Source: Leptasterias polaris (Eukaryota; Echinodermata; Asteroidea; Forcipulatida; Asteriidae). Taken from it: a stretch of 64,000 bases of DNA. Positions within the stretch are counted from its first letter, which is position 1. Every line of letters begins with the position of its first letter. The position numbers and the translations under genes were made by a program. Shown here piece by piece: positions 1 through 13,200 of the stretch. The notes beneath the pieces were generated by a model. The model made no database searches, was not told the DNA's origin, and saw only the letters and a list, made by a program, of their open reading frames with translations. Location: assembly GCA_037783415.1 (NCBI GenBank), contig JAZGTN010000170.1, positions 4,197,501 to 4,261,500 of the forward strand. Reading direction: 5' to 3'.

Positions 1-679
1 TTGTTTATGTGACAATCAAGCCGCAGCCACTAATTGGGAAAGACCTTAGTGTTAAGATTGGAACCTAATACTTGCTCAGATGCTTTTTGAAAAAAGCTAA
101 CGAAGGCAACATACTTCAACTTGCAAAATGTTCAAAGACTTTCGTTAATTTGAACTAAACACCAAGGCTACAGCACTTACTCTGAGTCTATCTCTGGGCC
201 ATTGCAAGATACCCTGTTTGATGACTTCTAACACTTGGTGTGCTGTTAAATTGTGGTGTTCCTTATGCTCCAGTCTTTTTGAGAAATACGAAAGAACCTA
301 GAAATGAAATAAAAAAGAAAGGTTTTGCAACCATTAGAAGCTTTTCTTACCTACATTCGCTTGTTCTGTATTTGTTAAAAACAAGGCAGAAAACCTTATC
401 TGCAGGCCCGAAATTACACAGAGGAAACAGAGGCCATGGTTTCTGTTGCCCTGGGCCAAATTTCATAGAGCTGCTTAATCCAATAAAGTAGCTAAGCACA
501 AAACATTTTAGCTTTGCAGGATTAGTTTACCAGCCAAAACAAGATGTCAAACAAGCCGTCTTTGTCTGATTTCCTGCTTAATTGTGCCAAGCAGGAAATT
601 ATGTCGAATCAGGACTGCCGCTTTTCAATTACCCGGTTAAACGCGCCGTCATGACTACTGAAATAATAGTCGTGACTAT
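1..679. other. DYM intron, no gene seen
   Basis: No DYM exon is recognisable on the minus strand here. A partial copy of the ~200-bp GGCCCAATTTCATAGAG repeat lies at about 448-626. The rest is unassigned. Confidence 0.5.
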
Positions 680-3632
680 AATAATAATAAAAGCTTTATT
701 TAATGATGGTAACCATGTCACCTAAAAAGATGATTTTCAATGGGCCATCCCTAAAAAGTACAATCAGAAAATAAGATAAAAAAATACAAGAAAATAATAC
801 AAAGATTGATAAAAAAGCAAAGAACAAACTTAAAAAGGCAAGCAATGGTAACACCACACCCCAGTCAGAACAAAGTAAAACCTAGTTAAAAAAACAGAAC
901 TATAACTATATAAAAAGCACACAAGTACATAATAAGCATTGGAGTTCAAAGTGGATCGCCATACCTAAGCAATGACTACGCTTACCCCCGCCCACCCATC
1001 GCTCTCCCAGCATAAACAGCATATCACACTGTTCACACAAAAAGAACAACGGGCAAACAGGAGCAAACGCAAAAAAACCACACAGTCAACAATCAGAGCA
1101 GCGACCCACCAGAGCACACTACAAATTCATTGCTAGATTGAACTGATGGCAATTATACTAGTCATGTTTAAGATGCTGCATTAAAGTATGTTTAAAGGTG
1201 ACAGGGTTTGTGATAGCTTTCAACTGTACATCCAACCTACTCCAAAGACTGGCTCCTCTATATTTGAATGACCTCTGACCAGTAGCCAGTGTAAATCTGG
1301 GAACATACAAATCATTGACTTGATTACTTCTAGTGTTATATTTGTGAACATCACTCATTGGCTTGAACAAATCTTTCAGGTAAAGTGGAGCAGTACCATG
1401 AACAATGTTATGCATTTGAACAATCTCAAAATAGATAATTCTACGGTTTATTGGTAGCCAATCGAGTTGCTTAAAAAGTTGCACGGTGGAGCTTGATATG
1501 TAACAATTTACATCTAAGATACTTCTAGCAAAACGCTTCATTATCATATGGATTTTGCACAGGAGATCCTTTCTACAGTTACCCCAAACAATACAGCCAT
1601 AATCAATAAGTGGTTGAACTAAACCTGCATAATACTCCTTTCTGGCTTTCAGTGGGAGAAGATACTTAATTTTGTTTAAAATATGAAGTCTGCTTCTGAG
1701 CTTAGCACACAGTTTTTCTACATGTGTATCCCAGGAAAGATAATTGTCAAAATGGACGCCTAACAATTTATGTGATTGTACAGCAGTTATTTGGAGATCC
1801 TGTCCTCCAATGGAGAACTGATCAACAGCAGACCGAACCTTTGAGCGATTACCAATTAACATACACTGAGTTTTGTCAATGTTTAGAGCCATCCTATTGT
1901 CAGTAATCCAGCTTAAGAGGGGACGCATCTGAGATGTTAACTTTATATTAATGGCTTCAATGGTTTTATCGCTAGTGTACAGAGTCGAATCATCCGCATA
2001 CAGTTCCATTTGGGTATTCTCAATTTCCAAGATAATGTCATTCATAAACAGAATAAATAACAATGGGCCTACAATGGAACCTTGGGGCACTCCTAAAGTA
2101 ACAGGCAAAGAGTTAGATAAATGGCCATCATAAGACACACTTTGCATTCTATTGTCAAGATATGATTTAAACCAAGCATGAGCATTATTTTCACAACCAT
2201 AAATATCTATTTTGTGAAGCAGAAGCTCATGATTCACCAGGTCAAAAGCCTTTCTCAAGTCAATGAGAACTAAACCACATAGTTTACCTTGATCCATATT
2301 TTCAAAGAGATAGTTGGTAAGCTTTGTAAGCACAGTTTGACATGAATGATGTTTACGAAAACCTGATTGTTGTTCGAGTAGGAATGAATTACTAACAAGG
2401 TAACTATAATAACAATTATGTACATGACGCTCCAGTATCTTGGACAGAATCGGGAGAACCGAGATTGGTCGGTAGTTGGCCATATCATTAGTGTCTCCAC
2501 TTTTGAAAATTGGAACAACCCTTGCATTCTTCCACACGTCGGGTACAATACCAGATGAGAAACTTAAGTTACAAATACCAGCAATGTGAGGAGCAACAAT
2601 ATCTGCACTTAGTTTTAAAAGCTTAATGCATAAATCATCTAGGCCAGTAGATTTAGAGTTAGACATTTTACAGAGATTGTCATACACAAATTTATCACTC
2701 ATTGGCGGGATAGTAAAATTCAAATGATCACTGTTCTCTTTTTTTTTGTTAACAAATGTATGTAATGTTTGGTACTCTGGTATTCCAGTATCACAGTCAG
2801 GCTGGTATTTCTCACCAACACTAGTAAAGTGATGGTTAAAATTATCAGCAATGTCAGTTGCGTTGATGACTCTTGACGAGTTGTCGGATTTTTTAATAAG
2901 TTTTGGTCCAACTGATGAAGTAGTGCTCATGGCTGATTTGACTGTCTTCCACATTGCCTTGGAGTCATGTAGGTTATCATGAAAGGTTTGCTGATAAAAT
3001 TCGCGTTTAGCAGCTCGAATCATGTAGTTAACTTTGTTTCTTGCATGTCTGTAGACGTTTTGAGATTCCTCCGTCTTGTTTTGAATGTAGCGTTGGAGTA
3101 GTTTGTCTCTTGTGTGCATGGCAGATTGGATGTCAGCATGCCACCATGGAGGCTGCTGGAGAAGCTTCACTCGTTTCGTCACAAGTGGAACATGCTTGTC
3201 AACAACCCTGCTGTACATCTGGTTCCATACCCGGATGCGCTCGTTAGGGTTGTCTAATCCTTGGAGACATGATGACCACGGAACATTAAACAGATCAAGT
3301 CTAAATTTATCCACATCAATGCTCTTAAGATTTCTGTATTTGATGGTGCGAAAAGACGACATTCTTGCGAAAGAACCATTGTGCTTTTTTATGACCACAA
3401 CTGGATAATGGTCTGATAAGCCGACAAGAGGTACTGAAACAGAATGTACAGCTGATGGATTATTGACATAGATATGGTCCAGACATGTGCTTGATACTGA
3501 GCGGGTAATTCCATTGACCATTTGGTTGTAGCCCATATTGATCAAGTTACTAACAAGGGGTGGGTGGGGTTGTTTAAAAAAATTCAGGTTGATGTCCCCA
3601 AGAATAAAAACATCCAGATTTAGGTTGATAGC
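680..3632 (-). mobile_element. CR1-like (CR1/L2 group) non-LTR retrotransposon, 5'-truncated
   Basis: The minus-strand open frame 3632-1158 encodes the end of an AP-type endonuclease (LDVFILGDIN, then CLDHIYVNN and GLSDHYPVV), a complete reverse transcriptase with YADD near 1986-1997 and the usual VVPIFKSGD, YRPISVLP and LGVPQGSIVGPLL blocks, and the C-terminal LQKLDW/WSRL-type region. No stop interrupts about 820 codons, so the copy is recent. The N-terminal part of the endonuclease is missing: homology stops near 3632, where an unrelated repeat begins. The 3' UTR runs to an A+T-rich (TTA)n tail at about 680-700, typical of target-primed insertion. It sits in a DYM intron in the same orientation as DYM. 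Confidence 0.9.
1158..3545 (-). CDS. Endonuclease/reverse transcriptase ORF2 of the CR1-like element (partial)
   Basis: Encodes the retrotransposon's own replication protein: reverse transcriptase copies the element RNA at a nick made by the endonuclease domain. The N terminus is cut by 5' truncation, so the first usable start in this frame is not the native one. Endonuclease C-terminal motifs (SSTCLDHIYVNN, GLSDHYPVV) lead into RT motifs including SGFRKHHSC, IDLRKAFD, QGSIVGPLLFI and ELYADDSTLY. No stop or frameshift is present over 795 codons, but loss of the endonuclease N terminus makes autonomous activity unlikely. Confidence 0.9.
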   Translation of the reverse strand: MINMGYNQMVNGITRSVSSTCLDHIYVNNPSAVHSVSVPLVGLSDHYPVVVIKKHNGSFARMSSFRTIKYRNLKSIDVDKFRLDLFNVPWSSCLQGLDNPNERIRVWNQMYSRVVDKHVPLVTKRVKLLQQPPWWHADIQSAMHTRDKLLQRYIQNKTEESQNVYRHARNKVNYMIRAAKREFYQQTFHDNLHDSKAMWKTVKSAMSTTSSVGPKLIKKSDNSSRVINATDIADNFNHHFTSVGEKYQPDCDTGIPEYQTLHTFVNKKKENSDHLNFTIPPMSDKFVYDNLCKMSNSKSTGLDDLCIKLLKLSADIVAPHIAGICNLSFSSGIVPDVWKNARVVPIFKSGDTNDMANYRPISVLPILSKILERHVHNCYYSYLVSNSFLLEQQSGFRKHHSCQTVLTKLTNYLFENMDQGKLCGLVLIDLRKAFDLVNHELLLHKIDIYGCENNAHAWFKSYLDNRMQSVSYDGHLSNSLPVTLGVPQGSIVGPLLFILFMNDIILEIENTQMELYADDSTLYTSDKTIEAINIKLTSQMRPLLSWITDNRMALNIDKTQCMLIGNRSKVRSAVDQFSIGGQDLQITAVQSHKLLGVHFDNYLSWDTHVEKLCAKLRSRLHILNKIKYLLPLKARKEYYAGLVQPLIDYGCIVWGNCRKDLLCKIHMIMKRFARSILDVNCYISSSTVQLFKQLDWLPINRRIIYFEIVQMHNIVHGTAPLYLKDLFKPMSDVHKYNTRSNQVNDLYVPRFTLATGQRSFKYRGASLWSRLDVQLKAITNPVTFKHTLMQHLKHD

Positions 3633-4058
3633 ATGACTAATTGAAGCCCAACTAATCAGGTGGAGAATTTCACTAGTCGCCCAGGCCTAACTGTCATTGT
3701 CTGCTCTGTTGCATAAAAAGAGTTGCTTACTGCAATGGCATCAATTGCAATGCATACCTCACATTTCAGTATGGCGATCGACAATCGTTGATTTTTAAAA
3801 TAGAGACGAGTGTTGAAGTCAGGACTAATTGAAGCGCGACTAGTCGGGTAGTGAAAGTCCCTCAGGCCCAGTCAGCATGCCTCTGGTTTGCTGTCGGAGG
3901 AATAGCGGAATAGACTAATGGACGCTCCGTAAGCAGAAATCATATACTTACATGATTTACTAAATTGGACCCTGATCTATAATTTTGTTAACGTTTCCGT
4001 AAATCATTTACCACGGTCTGCCTTAGAGTAAAACCGAAAACAAATCTTTCAGACTTAC
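3633..4058. repeat. Unclassified dispersed repeat between DYM exon 12 and the CR1-like element
   Basis: Two related segments at about 3633-3690 and 3822-3872 share the GACTAATTGAAGC...ACTAGTCG...CAGGCC pattern. This marks the CR1-like 5' breakpoint. No coding potential was seen. Confidence 0.45.
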
Positions 4059-4241
4059 GGTGTCAATATTCTGGATGATATCATAGAACTTGGAATGCGT
4101 CTTGAAGCCAGTGAACCTTTCACATTTGTAGAGCAGAGTGTAGATGAGGTCAGGGTTATGGGGCAGCATGTTGGTCAGACAGGAGTTGATGATCTCCAAC
4201 ACCATCCTGATGCTGTCCTCCAAGACGGCCAAGTCTGACAT
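4059..4241 (-). CDS. DYM: DYM coding exon 12, last one in the window
   Basis: 183 bases, CCCGAAG acceptor and GTAAGT donor. Encodes [36 protein letters not shown] and [10 protein letters not shown], matching human dymeclin near residues 540-595. Phase 0 in and out. The last exon(s), about 70 residues, should lie left of the window because the CR1-like element fills most of the sequence beyond. Confidence 0.93.
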
Positions 4242-7200
4242 CTTCGGGGAGTGGGGAGATAACGAAAAGTAGAAGTAAGTAAATATTGATGAGGTTTATT
4301 CAACAGTCAAGTCACAGGCTCACGGCCTAGACTTGAGTTATCAGATTTAAGATTTGCATGGTGTAGAATGGTGGTTCTGAAATAAGAAAGGTCTCCCTTG
4401 TTTAATTTTTTTTTTTTTTTAGAACCACATAATAAGTTTGTCACTCAAAGAAGAAGCTTCTCTAATTATTATTATTTCTCTCTGGCAGCAATCAAGGTAC
4501 ATTGTACCCTCAAATGTGCATTGCACTGTCACGACTGTAACCTGTAGGCCTGGAGATACTTGTGAAGAGAACAAATTAAAGAAATCTATGTTTTAGACTG
4601 GGGGGGACACCGATGCAATTAGGCAGGGACTAAAAAAAAAAAAAAAAAAAGGAAAACTAACTCAACAAGCAAGGATTTGAACTTGAGTCCACAGTGAAGT
4701 AACCACTGAGCCAACCTGAGTTTCCCGTATTACTCCCTGCTCATAGGACCTCAAAATTTTGCAGATATCTTTATTTTCTCAATTAAAAATTAACAGAGAT
4801 GGACACGTATGTAACCAAGCCAAAATAGTCCAACACTTTGTTTTGGTATCAAGTAATTAACCAAAAGGGAAACTGACTGGGTGAATTTTAAATAACATTG
4901 GATTGAACAAAGACAAATTTACTAGAGCGGGACTTCCGGATTAATGTGCCAGCGCTCAACCAACTGAGCTACATGTATCTAGCTCTAATGTTGGTGGTCT
5001 CCCTATTTTGTCAGTATCTTTTTTGGAGGTGCCAGTCAGAAGCCATTCAAACTGTAACTGCCGTACAGCCATGGATCACACCCACAGGGGACTTGACATT
5101 TTGTTTCAAATATCAAGTAAGAAACCATTGATCTGGTGTGTGGAGTCACTACACAAAGTATTGGCATTTCATCTTTCAGAAAACATTGAATTTGAAAACC
5201 CTACAAAAAAAACTTTGACACCAACAATAAAACAACTTTCCAAACAAACAGCACAAACAGACCTATAAAGCAGGCAGCAAACAACCCGCAGAATATGCAG
5301 AGAAAAAATACTGTCCGAAATGGGTCAGTGAGTTAGTGTCAAGTACTTCATCAATGCGACAGGGTCAAGTTTGTGAAATCAACGGTGATAAACTGTGACT
5401 GCCTTCTGAGAGAATCCAACACATCTAGACCTGCCCGGTTGTGTTCTCAGAATATCTTAACAAGTATTTCTGTTCCTTGCGCTGTGATAGTGAGAAGCAT
5501 GGAACCCTGGGCCGAGGTGTTGAGGTGATAAAATATTTATGAGGAGAAGGGGGCAAAGATGTCTGGGAAGGGGTTGTGTGGACGACTTTTCTTCCTAATC
5601 ATCGGAGGACACGGACTGGCTTTGGTTTTAGTAATTCAGATGGTTTGGATTGGTGAGATAAACACAGTTCACACTTGCATATTCATAGAAATAGATCAAG
5701 TGTGGTGTACTACATGTACACCAGAGCTGCCAACATTTGTATCATGCAATCAGGGAGATTTGTGTACAACAATCAGGGAGATATTTAGATCTACATTCAA
5801 CATAATAAAGAAAATGTTTCCATAATAAGGAAGACTTTCAAACTTGTTTATCAGAACATGAAAAGATTGGTCTATCTTTCTGCAGAATCAGGGAGAGTTG
5901 GCAGCTCTGCGTATACGCATAATAATGAAAAACGCTTTGTGCAATTGCATCAGACAACACCATCCATAAACTTGTTTTATTGGTCCATATTTCTTACAAA
6001 GTATAGATGCTTTTCAAAAGTTTAACTAGCCAGCTGGACCATTTGGAGAGAACTTTGACTGGCTTTGGCAAGCGGACCACTGTTAAGGGAAAACACTGGG
6101 ATGCATTCTATAAATTAGTCACAAGAAAAATGTAATGATTAAACTTTTGCAAAGGTGAACACTATTGATAGAGTGAATAATATATACTTGATGGAGTCGT
6201 TGAATCCTTTCGGTTTTGGTTTTATAAGTTCTGATAGGGTGATGACGTCGACAACACCTTAGACCAACACTTACCAGGATCTCACATTCAGGATCTTCCT
6301 CGATAGAAGGGACTTGTGTGGAGCGCTCCCTCAGGTGAGCAACAATCCGGTCATGCTTCTTGGTCAGTGACTCAAACATGCTGCAACAATGACAAATTAA
6401 TATCAACGTTTAATTTCATTTTCATTTCATTTATTAATTCAGGGCCCAATTTCATAGAGTTGCTTTAGCACAAAATGTAGCTCAGCATAAAGAAATCATG
6501 CTTACCAGGATGAGGTTACCAGCCACAATACCATGTTACATGTACCAATTGTGACTGGTATCTTGCTAATTGTTGCTTGGCAGGAAGTTGTTAAGCGATA
6601 TCTTCTGCTTTTTAAGCAACTCTATGAAATTGGGCCCTGGTTGTGAAATTATACAGTCTTATACAGTCATACCTGGATGCAGGGCACCTTAAGCGCAGAA
6701 TTATGTAGTTAGCGGGTCTGTGAAATTGGCCAGGGTTCGCCCTTAACTTTTTTAGTGACACGCCAGCAGGACCGGTCAGCTTTTCATTTCACTGGTCTGT
6801 CAGCTTTTGCACTTGTCCATAATTCAAATTAAATAGGGATTCTTTTCAGCACTGACTAATCCAGCCAGATCACTTGGTGAGAATTTAGACTGACAATAGA
6901 CCTTATGCACATGACGTCATTTGAGTAGGGCGCCCGTCGCCTAGCGGTCAAAAGGAAGATGTTCATTGGGCAATCCTGTGCGCCGCGCGTACAAATCTGT
7001 GCGTTTCCATTGTTACATCACCAGTTTACCTCTAAGATGGCGGCTTGATGACGTCAATGCATAAGGTCTATTGGCCAGCGGACCACTGTTGAGGGAAAAT
7101 ACTGTGGGCACTGTTGTCAATGTAGAAGTGAAATTGGCAATCGACTGAGCATGATGTGCTTCATTAACTCTTAAGAAATTCAAAATTTTAACACTTCAGA

Positions 7201-10200
7201 GACCAAAGTGGACAAAAACAGAAAGAAAAATTAAGAAAAAAATCAGCACTATTCACCATTAAATCGTTGCGATACTCGTTGCTAAAATATAGGATTCAAA
7301 CTGCCTCTAGCTCCCAGGCAATCTCGGTGGGCTAGTGGTAAGACATCTGCTCTACAATGGCAAAGGTTGTGGGTTCAAATCCCATAAGAGTAGCATGTAG
7401 TTTTTTTTTTTTTTACAAGACTTGGGAAAGTGGTGAGTATACAGTGCTTTTAACTTCACAACGGTGCAAGGGTAAAACACAAAATAAGACTATCAGTATT
7501 AGCCATGTCTGGGCGCACTGTAACGACTGTATGTAAATGAATGGTCTTTGGAGGGTTGAAAGATCGAACAGGTTAAGAGTGCACAATTTATTGATAAGAG
7601 TCCTCGGACAGGTACCTGACTATTCTCTGGGTGACGTATGGATGCAGCGAGTGGAAGTGGGAAGACATGTTGGCCAGGGCTGCTAAGCAGTTGGTGTGGA
7701 GATATTTGTCCTAAAAAGAAAAGAAGAAAAAAAGAAAACAAATGATGTTTAATGATGGTGTTTTGATAACATTTTTTATTATCAAGTGATAAACCTCCAG
7801 GGAGACTCACTGGGTAAATTCAAAATAATTTTGGGTTGAACAAAGAACAATTGACTGGAAAAAATTTATCTTTGTTCAACCCCAAATGTTTTACAATTTT
7901 TGTTAACTTTTATTTATTTATTTCAAAGGTTTAAAACACATAACATTACTGGAAGCATTACAGGGCAATATTAATACGACATGTTTACAACATAACAAAT
8001 AAAGGACAAGAAAATTATGGATTTGTCTATACAAGATGTTTCCTCTCAATCGTCTTCCTGTAGTCTGATCTGAGGGGGATGGGGGGAATTTAATGTAAGC
8101 CTGAATTTTAAAGATTGCAACAGTTTGTTACCTCATTTCATAACTAGAATATCACACCCACATAAAAACACTTGACAAAACTTTTTAGTTTTGCTGCTCA
8201 TCAAAGAAGTGGTTTTGTTAGCCCTCAAAATGAGGGTCTTTCTGCAAAACATTGATAATACTTTTTATAATTTGTCAATGTGCATCAAACTAATGTGGGC
8301 ATTACACTTGTATTCTTTGTTGAGTACATGGAAGTGTTCAAGTTTGTGTAATTTTTCAGCAAACTAAAAAAAATATAAAAAAATCAACTAAAACATAACT
8401 GAACTCTGAATGGAAAGATATTTTAAGATGTTTTCTGAATGTCTCTACAACCTACATTACTAAACAACTTACAGACTTTCAGAAAAATAATTTCAAAGAT
8501 AAGGTCAACTTTTCAAAAGAATTAAATAGAAAAAACAAACGTGAACATTTCTTCTTTACATGCAAGCCCAACAACAAGTGACTTGTAGGATGTGTAAGGC
8601 ATACTAATATCCCCATATCAATCCAGCATGGGCTTAATTGGCATGGTCAAACTCAATTCCCTGGGCTTGCTATGCGGTAAGCCCCCTGATTTCCTCTAAA
8701 TCCCTTGCTAGATGTCTGTGAGCGAGCGAGAACGCTGACACAACCAGCGGTGGGGGCCACCGTTTATTGAAACTAAGTGATGACTTTCTCTTGCGGTCGA
8801 GGGCTTGTCTCTGGATACAAACAGGGAAAAATACAACTACACTGTCCTTACCTGATGTGCCAGTTGTATCAACGCAATCAGGCCGTCACTTTTTTATTTC
8901 AGCTTAAATGTGTCGCTTTTCTTTCAATTTAAATGTACTCACCCAATACAATAAACTTAGTTGCGCCATTTTGGAAGTCAATGTCCCTGTGTGCTATGCA
9001 GTGAAGCACGCATTTGAGGCGACAAAACATTTATGTGCTAACCAGTTTGTATTTTTGTGTGTTTTTGTTTAAATGAAAAACTTTTCTCTGGTTGGTTCTG
9101 CAGTGTAAAAATTTAAAGCCAGAGGACAACACGTTAATCCCGCGCTAGTTAATAATTGACTAGAAAAAAAATATCTTTCTTTGTTCAACCCCAAATTAAT
9201 GAATTAAATTCAATAATTTGTTTACACATCCAAACGCGCAAGCAACAGTAACACAGGAGACAATGAAGACTAGTGGAATTTAAGTTGCCTGATGTGGGAG
9301 GCAAACCCCAATAGGAAAAACTCGCAAAATCAGGTAGGAACTGCATTACCCAATCCACACATAAGGCTTCCAATTTGAGGTGGGGGTGGGGGAAAGGAGG
9401 AGTTAGATACGAACGGAGGCCCACCTGAAAAGGTAGGGTAGGAAAACATTTTAATTTGCTCTTTTGCCACACAAAATAGACCCCCTCACACTGATGCAAG
9501 CAGGGCTTCACCGCAGCTCTTCCCCCTTGAGTGTTCGACACGCAGGTTCTTCCATGTGCTTCTGAATAACTTGCCCAAGAAAACCCATCAAAGAACAAGT
9601 CATTAGATCCTGTGAATTTTGTCGGTGACATCAGAGTCAAGTACAATAGGTACATCATTATTATCAGTCCTCTCTAACAAAGACATTTTAGCTGACACTC
9701 CCACATGTCATCCACTACACTCACCCCCTCTTCCTAAGCTCCCCCCCCCCCAAACCACCTCGAGGGAAAGAATCCCGCTCAGCATCAACTTACATAACCA
9801 ACCAAATTGATACAGGAAGTTTCGGGCAACCATCATATCTTTCAGAGGGAGCGAGCGGATTAAGCCCCCTTCTTATTAAAATAAACAAGGGGAGAAGTTG
9901 AACTGTACTCTGCCCATGGTCCCACCCTCATTTACTGGAGGAAGTTAGAAATCAGAGCCTGTATCTGCTGAAGCCACAGTACTGAGGTAGCAGTGCCAGC
10001 AGGGTGGCTTACTCCCCCTGGAAGATGGGCAATGAACTAGTCACATAGCTGACAAACAACAACTTGAAATGGGGGCATCTCAAAAGTTCAAAAGTTTGAA
10101 GTATTTCACTACCGACACAAATTCGGTGAAATTATCCGACCAAAAGCAAACACTGTTTACAGGCAAGATAGCGCATGCCCCAGAAAAGAAAAGTTTTTAG

Positions 10201-13200
10201 CCTTCGAGAAAGACTAAGGGTTGTAACGTCAGGCCACTAACTTTGTTTGTGTCCATTTACACCATGGGTCCTTTTGGTTGGTAACCAGTTTATAACAACT
10301 AATTCTAATATCTATAAAAAAAATCTTGTGAGAACTTGAAGGTGGAGTCATGAAAACCACAGGTGGTGTTAATTCTTTCATTAATATCATTAATTTTATT
10401 TTAACTATCGTCTTTTTTAAAGTGAAACCAAGGCATCCTCCAAAGCGACTGGCACTCAGCCAACAGGCCAGAAGGTCCCACATTAGAAAACCAGTGAAGA
10501 AGATTTGGGAATAACTCCCAACAGGAAAAAAACCCCAAACACACCCATGTAATCAGGCCACGTAGAAACTGAAAACCCGGTTCACAAGCCAGGCTCTGGT
10601 TCGAGGCATGAATCGAACTGGGGTCCACAGAGGTTAAAAGATTCGGAAAGATACTACACCAGCCTGATCCCATTCTAATAAAAACTTTTCAAAGTGTCCA
10701 TTCATAGGGTTGAATTTAAGCACAGAAAGTAGCTAAGCACGACAAAAATATGCTCACCAGAATAAGGTTACCAGCCAAAATATCAGCTCACATGTACTAT
10801 ATGTGGCTGGTACTGGTCTGCTTTTTTTTTGCTTAACAGAAATTGTTTAAGCTGTATTTTTTGTCAAACAGCTCTATGAAATTTGGCCCAGTAGTTGTCA
10901 GATTCTTGAAAAGTTAACTTCTCACCGATGTTGTCAGTCGGGGTGAAAATCTGAAACACGCTTGCATGATTGTCCTCCCCATTTACAGTACATGATCAGT
11001 CAATGTCAAATCACAAGCCATGCAGCGTACGTGCAACAAGTGCACCAAGTGCAATGAGCAAAGCAAGTGGAACAAGCGATAACATTCACTCTTGCCAGAG
11101 GTAGTTCAAACAAAAAATGAGGGAATAATGAATGCTCTTCTGTCATGTGTTTAGACATAAAACCCTGATTACCATCGGTGCACTCTCTCTCGGTGCACTC
11201 TCCTTCTGCCCAACTGGCTCTTGCCACAAAATTCCACAGGACGATGTGGAGACGAAGTCCACAGTACACACGACATTGGGTTTCCACATGTTATCAGCTA
11301 GGTACAAACAAAAGAAACCCATGCACCCAATGCTAGCCTGGAAGGTATGCTACTTCTTGACAGTCTGTGGTACCTGTGCATTAGAGGGTGGTTGCTGTGC
11401 ATTTGTCTTGTATTTTCTCTTAACCAACCCAAAGAGAGGCTGGAAGAAAATATAGTCTGGCTCTGGCCCTTTTCAATGAAATTAGTTATGATTTGGCACT
11501 GTGTATACCAGGAATTTGACAAGAGAGAAATACCGTGATAAACATCTGAAGTGACGCACCTCAAAACACCCACATCAACTCTAAAAGGCAACATAATCCA
11601 ACGCAAACCAAAATATTTCGGTGCAAATGTTTAAATATGAAAAGGTCTTAAGAAAACAGAATTCATGTACTACACATTTACACACTGCAGATGTGATGCA
11701 AGAATAAATAGATTACAATTTAGTTCAGTTTATTGTCCCCTTTTCTTACACCCCTCTGACCCACCACTGACCACTGCATCTATGTGCAAATTTCAGTCAC
11801 AAATTGGGAGGCTCACACTCTTGAACCCCGCACCCCCAAACCGACCCCAACTTCATAGCAGTTTCACCACCGACTTGTTGCAGACGTGCTCAGTACATAA
11901 TAACACTTAAAAGGAAACAGTGGGTTTCCAGTTCCCCTCCCTCCCCTGTAACAAATTTAAGAAACATGGTGTGTGTTTTTTAAGATTTTTTAAACTCAGA
12001 TTTATCAAAATGGGAGCAAATACAGCTGGTTCCTCCCCACCCCACCCCCCCCCCCCCCCCCAAATAAACATATTCCCCTGACAGCTTAAATTTATTACCG
12101 ACTCAATATTAGACTTTTGAGATAACACTATCAATCACATTCATACAGGGAGAACCACTGGGCAATGCTGCTCTCCTAACGAGGCCAACTCCGCTTCCCT
12201 GAGCCACACAACAAACCTCTTACACGTGTACATCCTGGCTTGATAAACTTTAGGTGCTGTACACTTAAGTAACTCTTTGTACAAACACTCTTACGTGTTG
12301 ATCCAACCCTGCCTCTGAAGTTACACTCTATCCCTGAACCACACTTCAAACCTCTTTGCATCCTGACTTGAATTTTTTTAAGGTACTGTACACGTAAGTT
12401 ACCCTCCATCCTAAGTTGCAGTAAATACAACCCCCATGCATCAAGAAAGACATTTTAGGTTCAATATCTCTTCAGATGAACTCTCTACCCTCCTTCCCAA
12501 CCCCAAACCATCCCTCTACCCAGATCCGCTACAAACTCCAAAATATAAAGTGTATTGGAACAAAAAAGTGCTATGGTTACGATAGATACTGCCTTGCCTT
12601 AACGCCACCCCCATCTCCCCACGGCTCCAACCACACCTGTAAATCTGGTCTCAAATGCGTAAAGACAGCCAGATAGGCGTGATGACGTGCCATTCATCCT
12701 GAATGGATTAAAGCCCTGTCAAAAGTCATTCCGAGCTTGGCGCTAACAAGCCTCGGACGAAGACGTAAAGTCTGTGTCAGTGAACGATCGCACATGTGTG
12801 GCTTGCAGCGTGTTTTCACCCCCCCACCCACCGCGTCTCGATGAGGCCGGACTTTTTAAGTAGGAGCTTACAAGGCAGTGGGGCGGATTAGTGCCATGTC
12901 GATGTACCTTTCACTTCCATACAATGACGTGTGCTACAACTGAGTTGTGATAATTTTTAGTGAATATGGGTCCTTTTACAGTGAGGCAAACTGTTGTATC
13001 ATGCAGCTTGTGCTTAGCATTTGATTTAATTACATCCGACCTCTTCTTTTACTTTTATCTGAATTTATGATAATAATAGTAAAAAATAGTTAAAGGCCTG
13101 ATGTTTCGACCGTAGCAGAGTCTTTCCATAGCCTTCGAGAAAGACTCTGCTAGGGTCGAAACGTCAGGCCATTACCTATTTTTTGCATTTATACCATAGG

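Larger units (their letters stand above)
4242..6274. other. DYM intron 11 with SINE and MITE copies
   Basis: Contains a SINE-like sequence (about 4850-5030) with a tRNA-like stretch (GCTCAACCAACTGAGCTAC), and an inverted-repeat element at 5721-5912. Otherwise no gene is seen. Confidence 0.6.

Noticed and set aside
7318..7405. Functional tRNA gene
   Set aside because: Only A- and B-box-like pieces are present; a proper acceptor and anticodon arm are not formed and a T tail plus SINE context follow.
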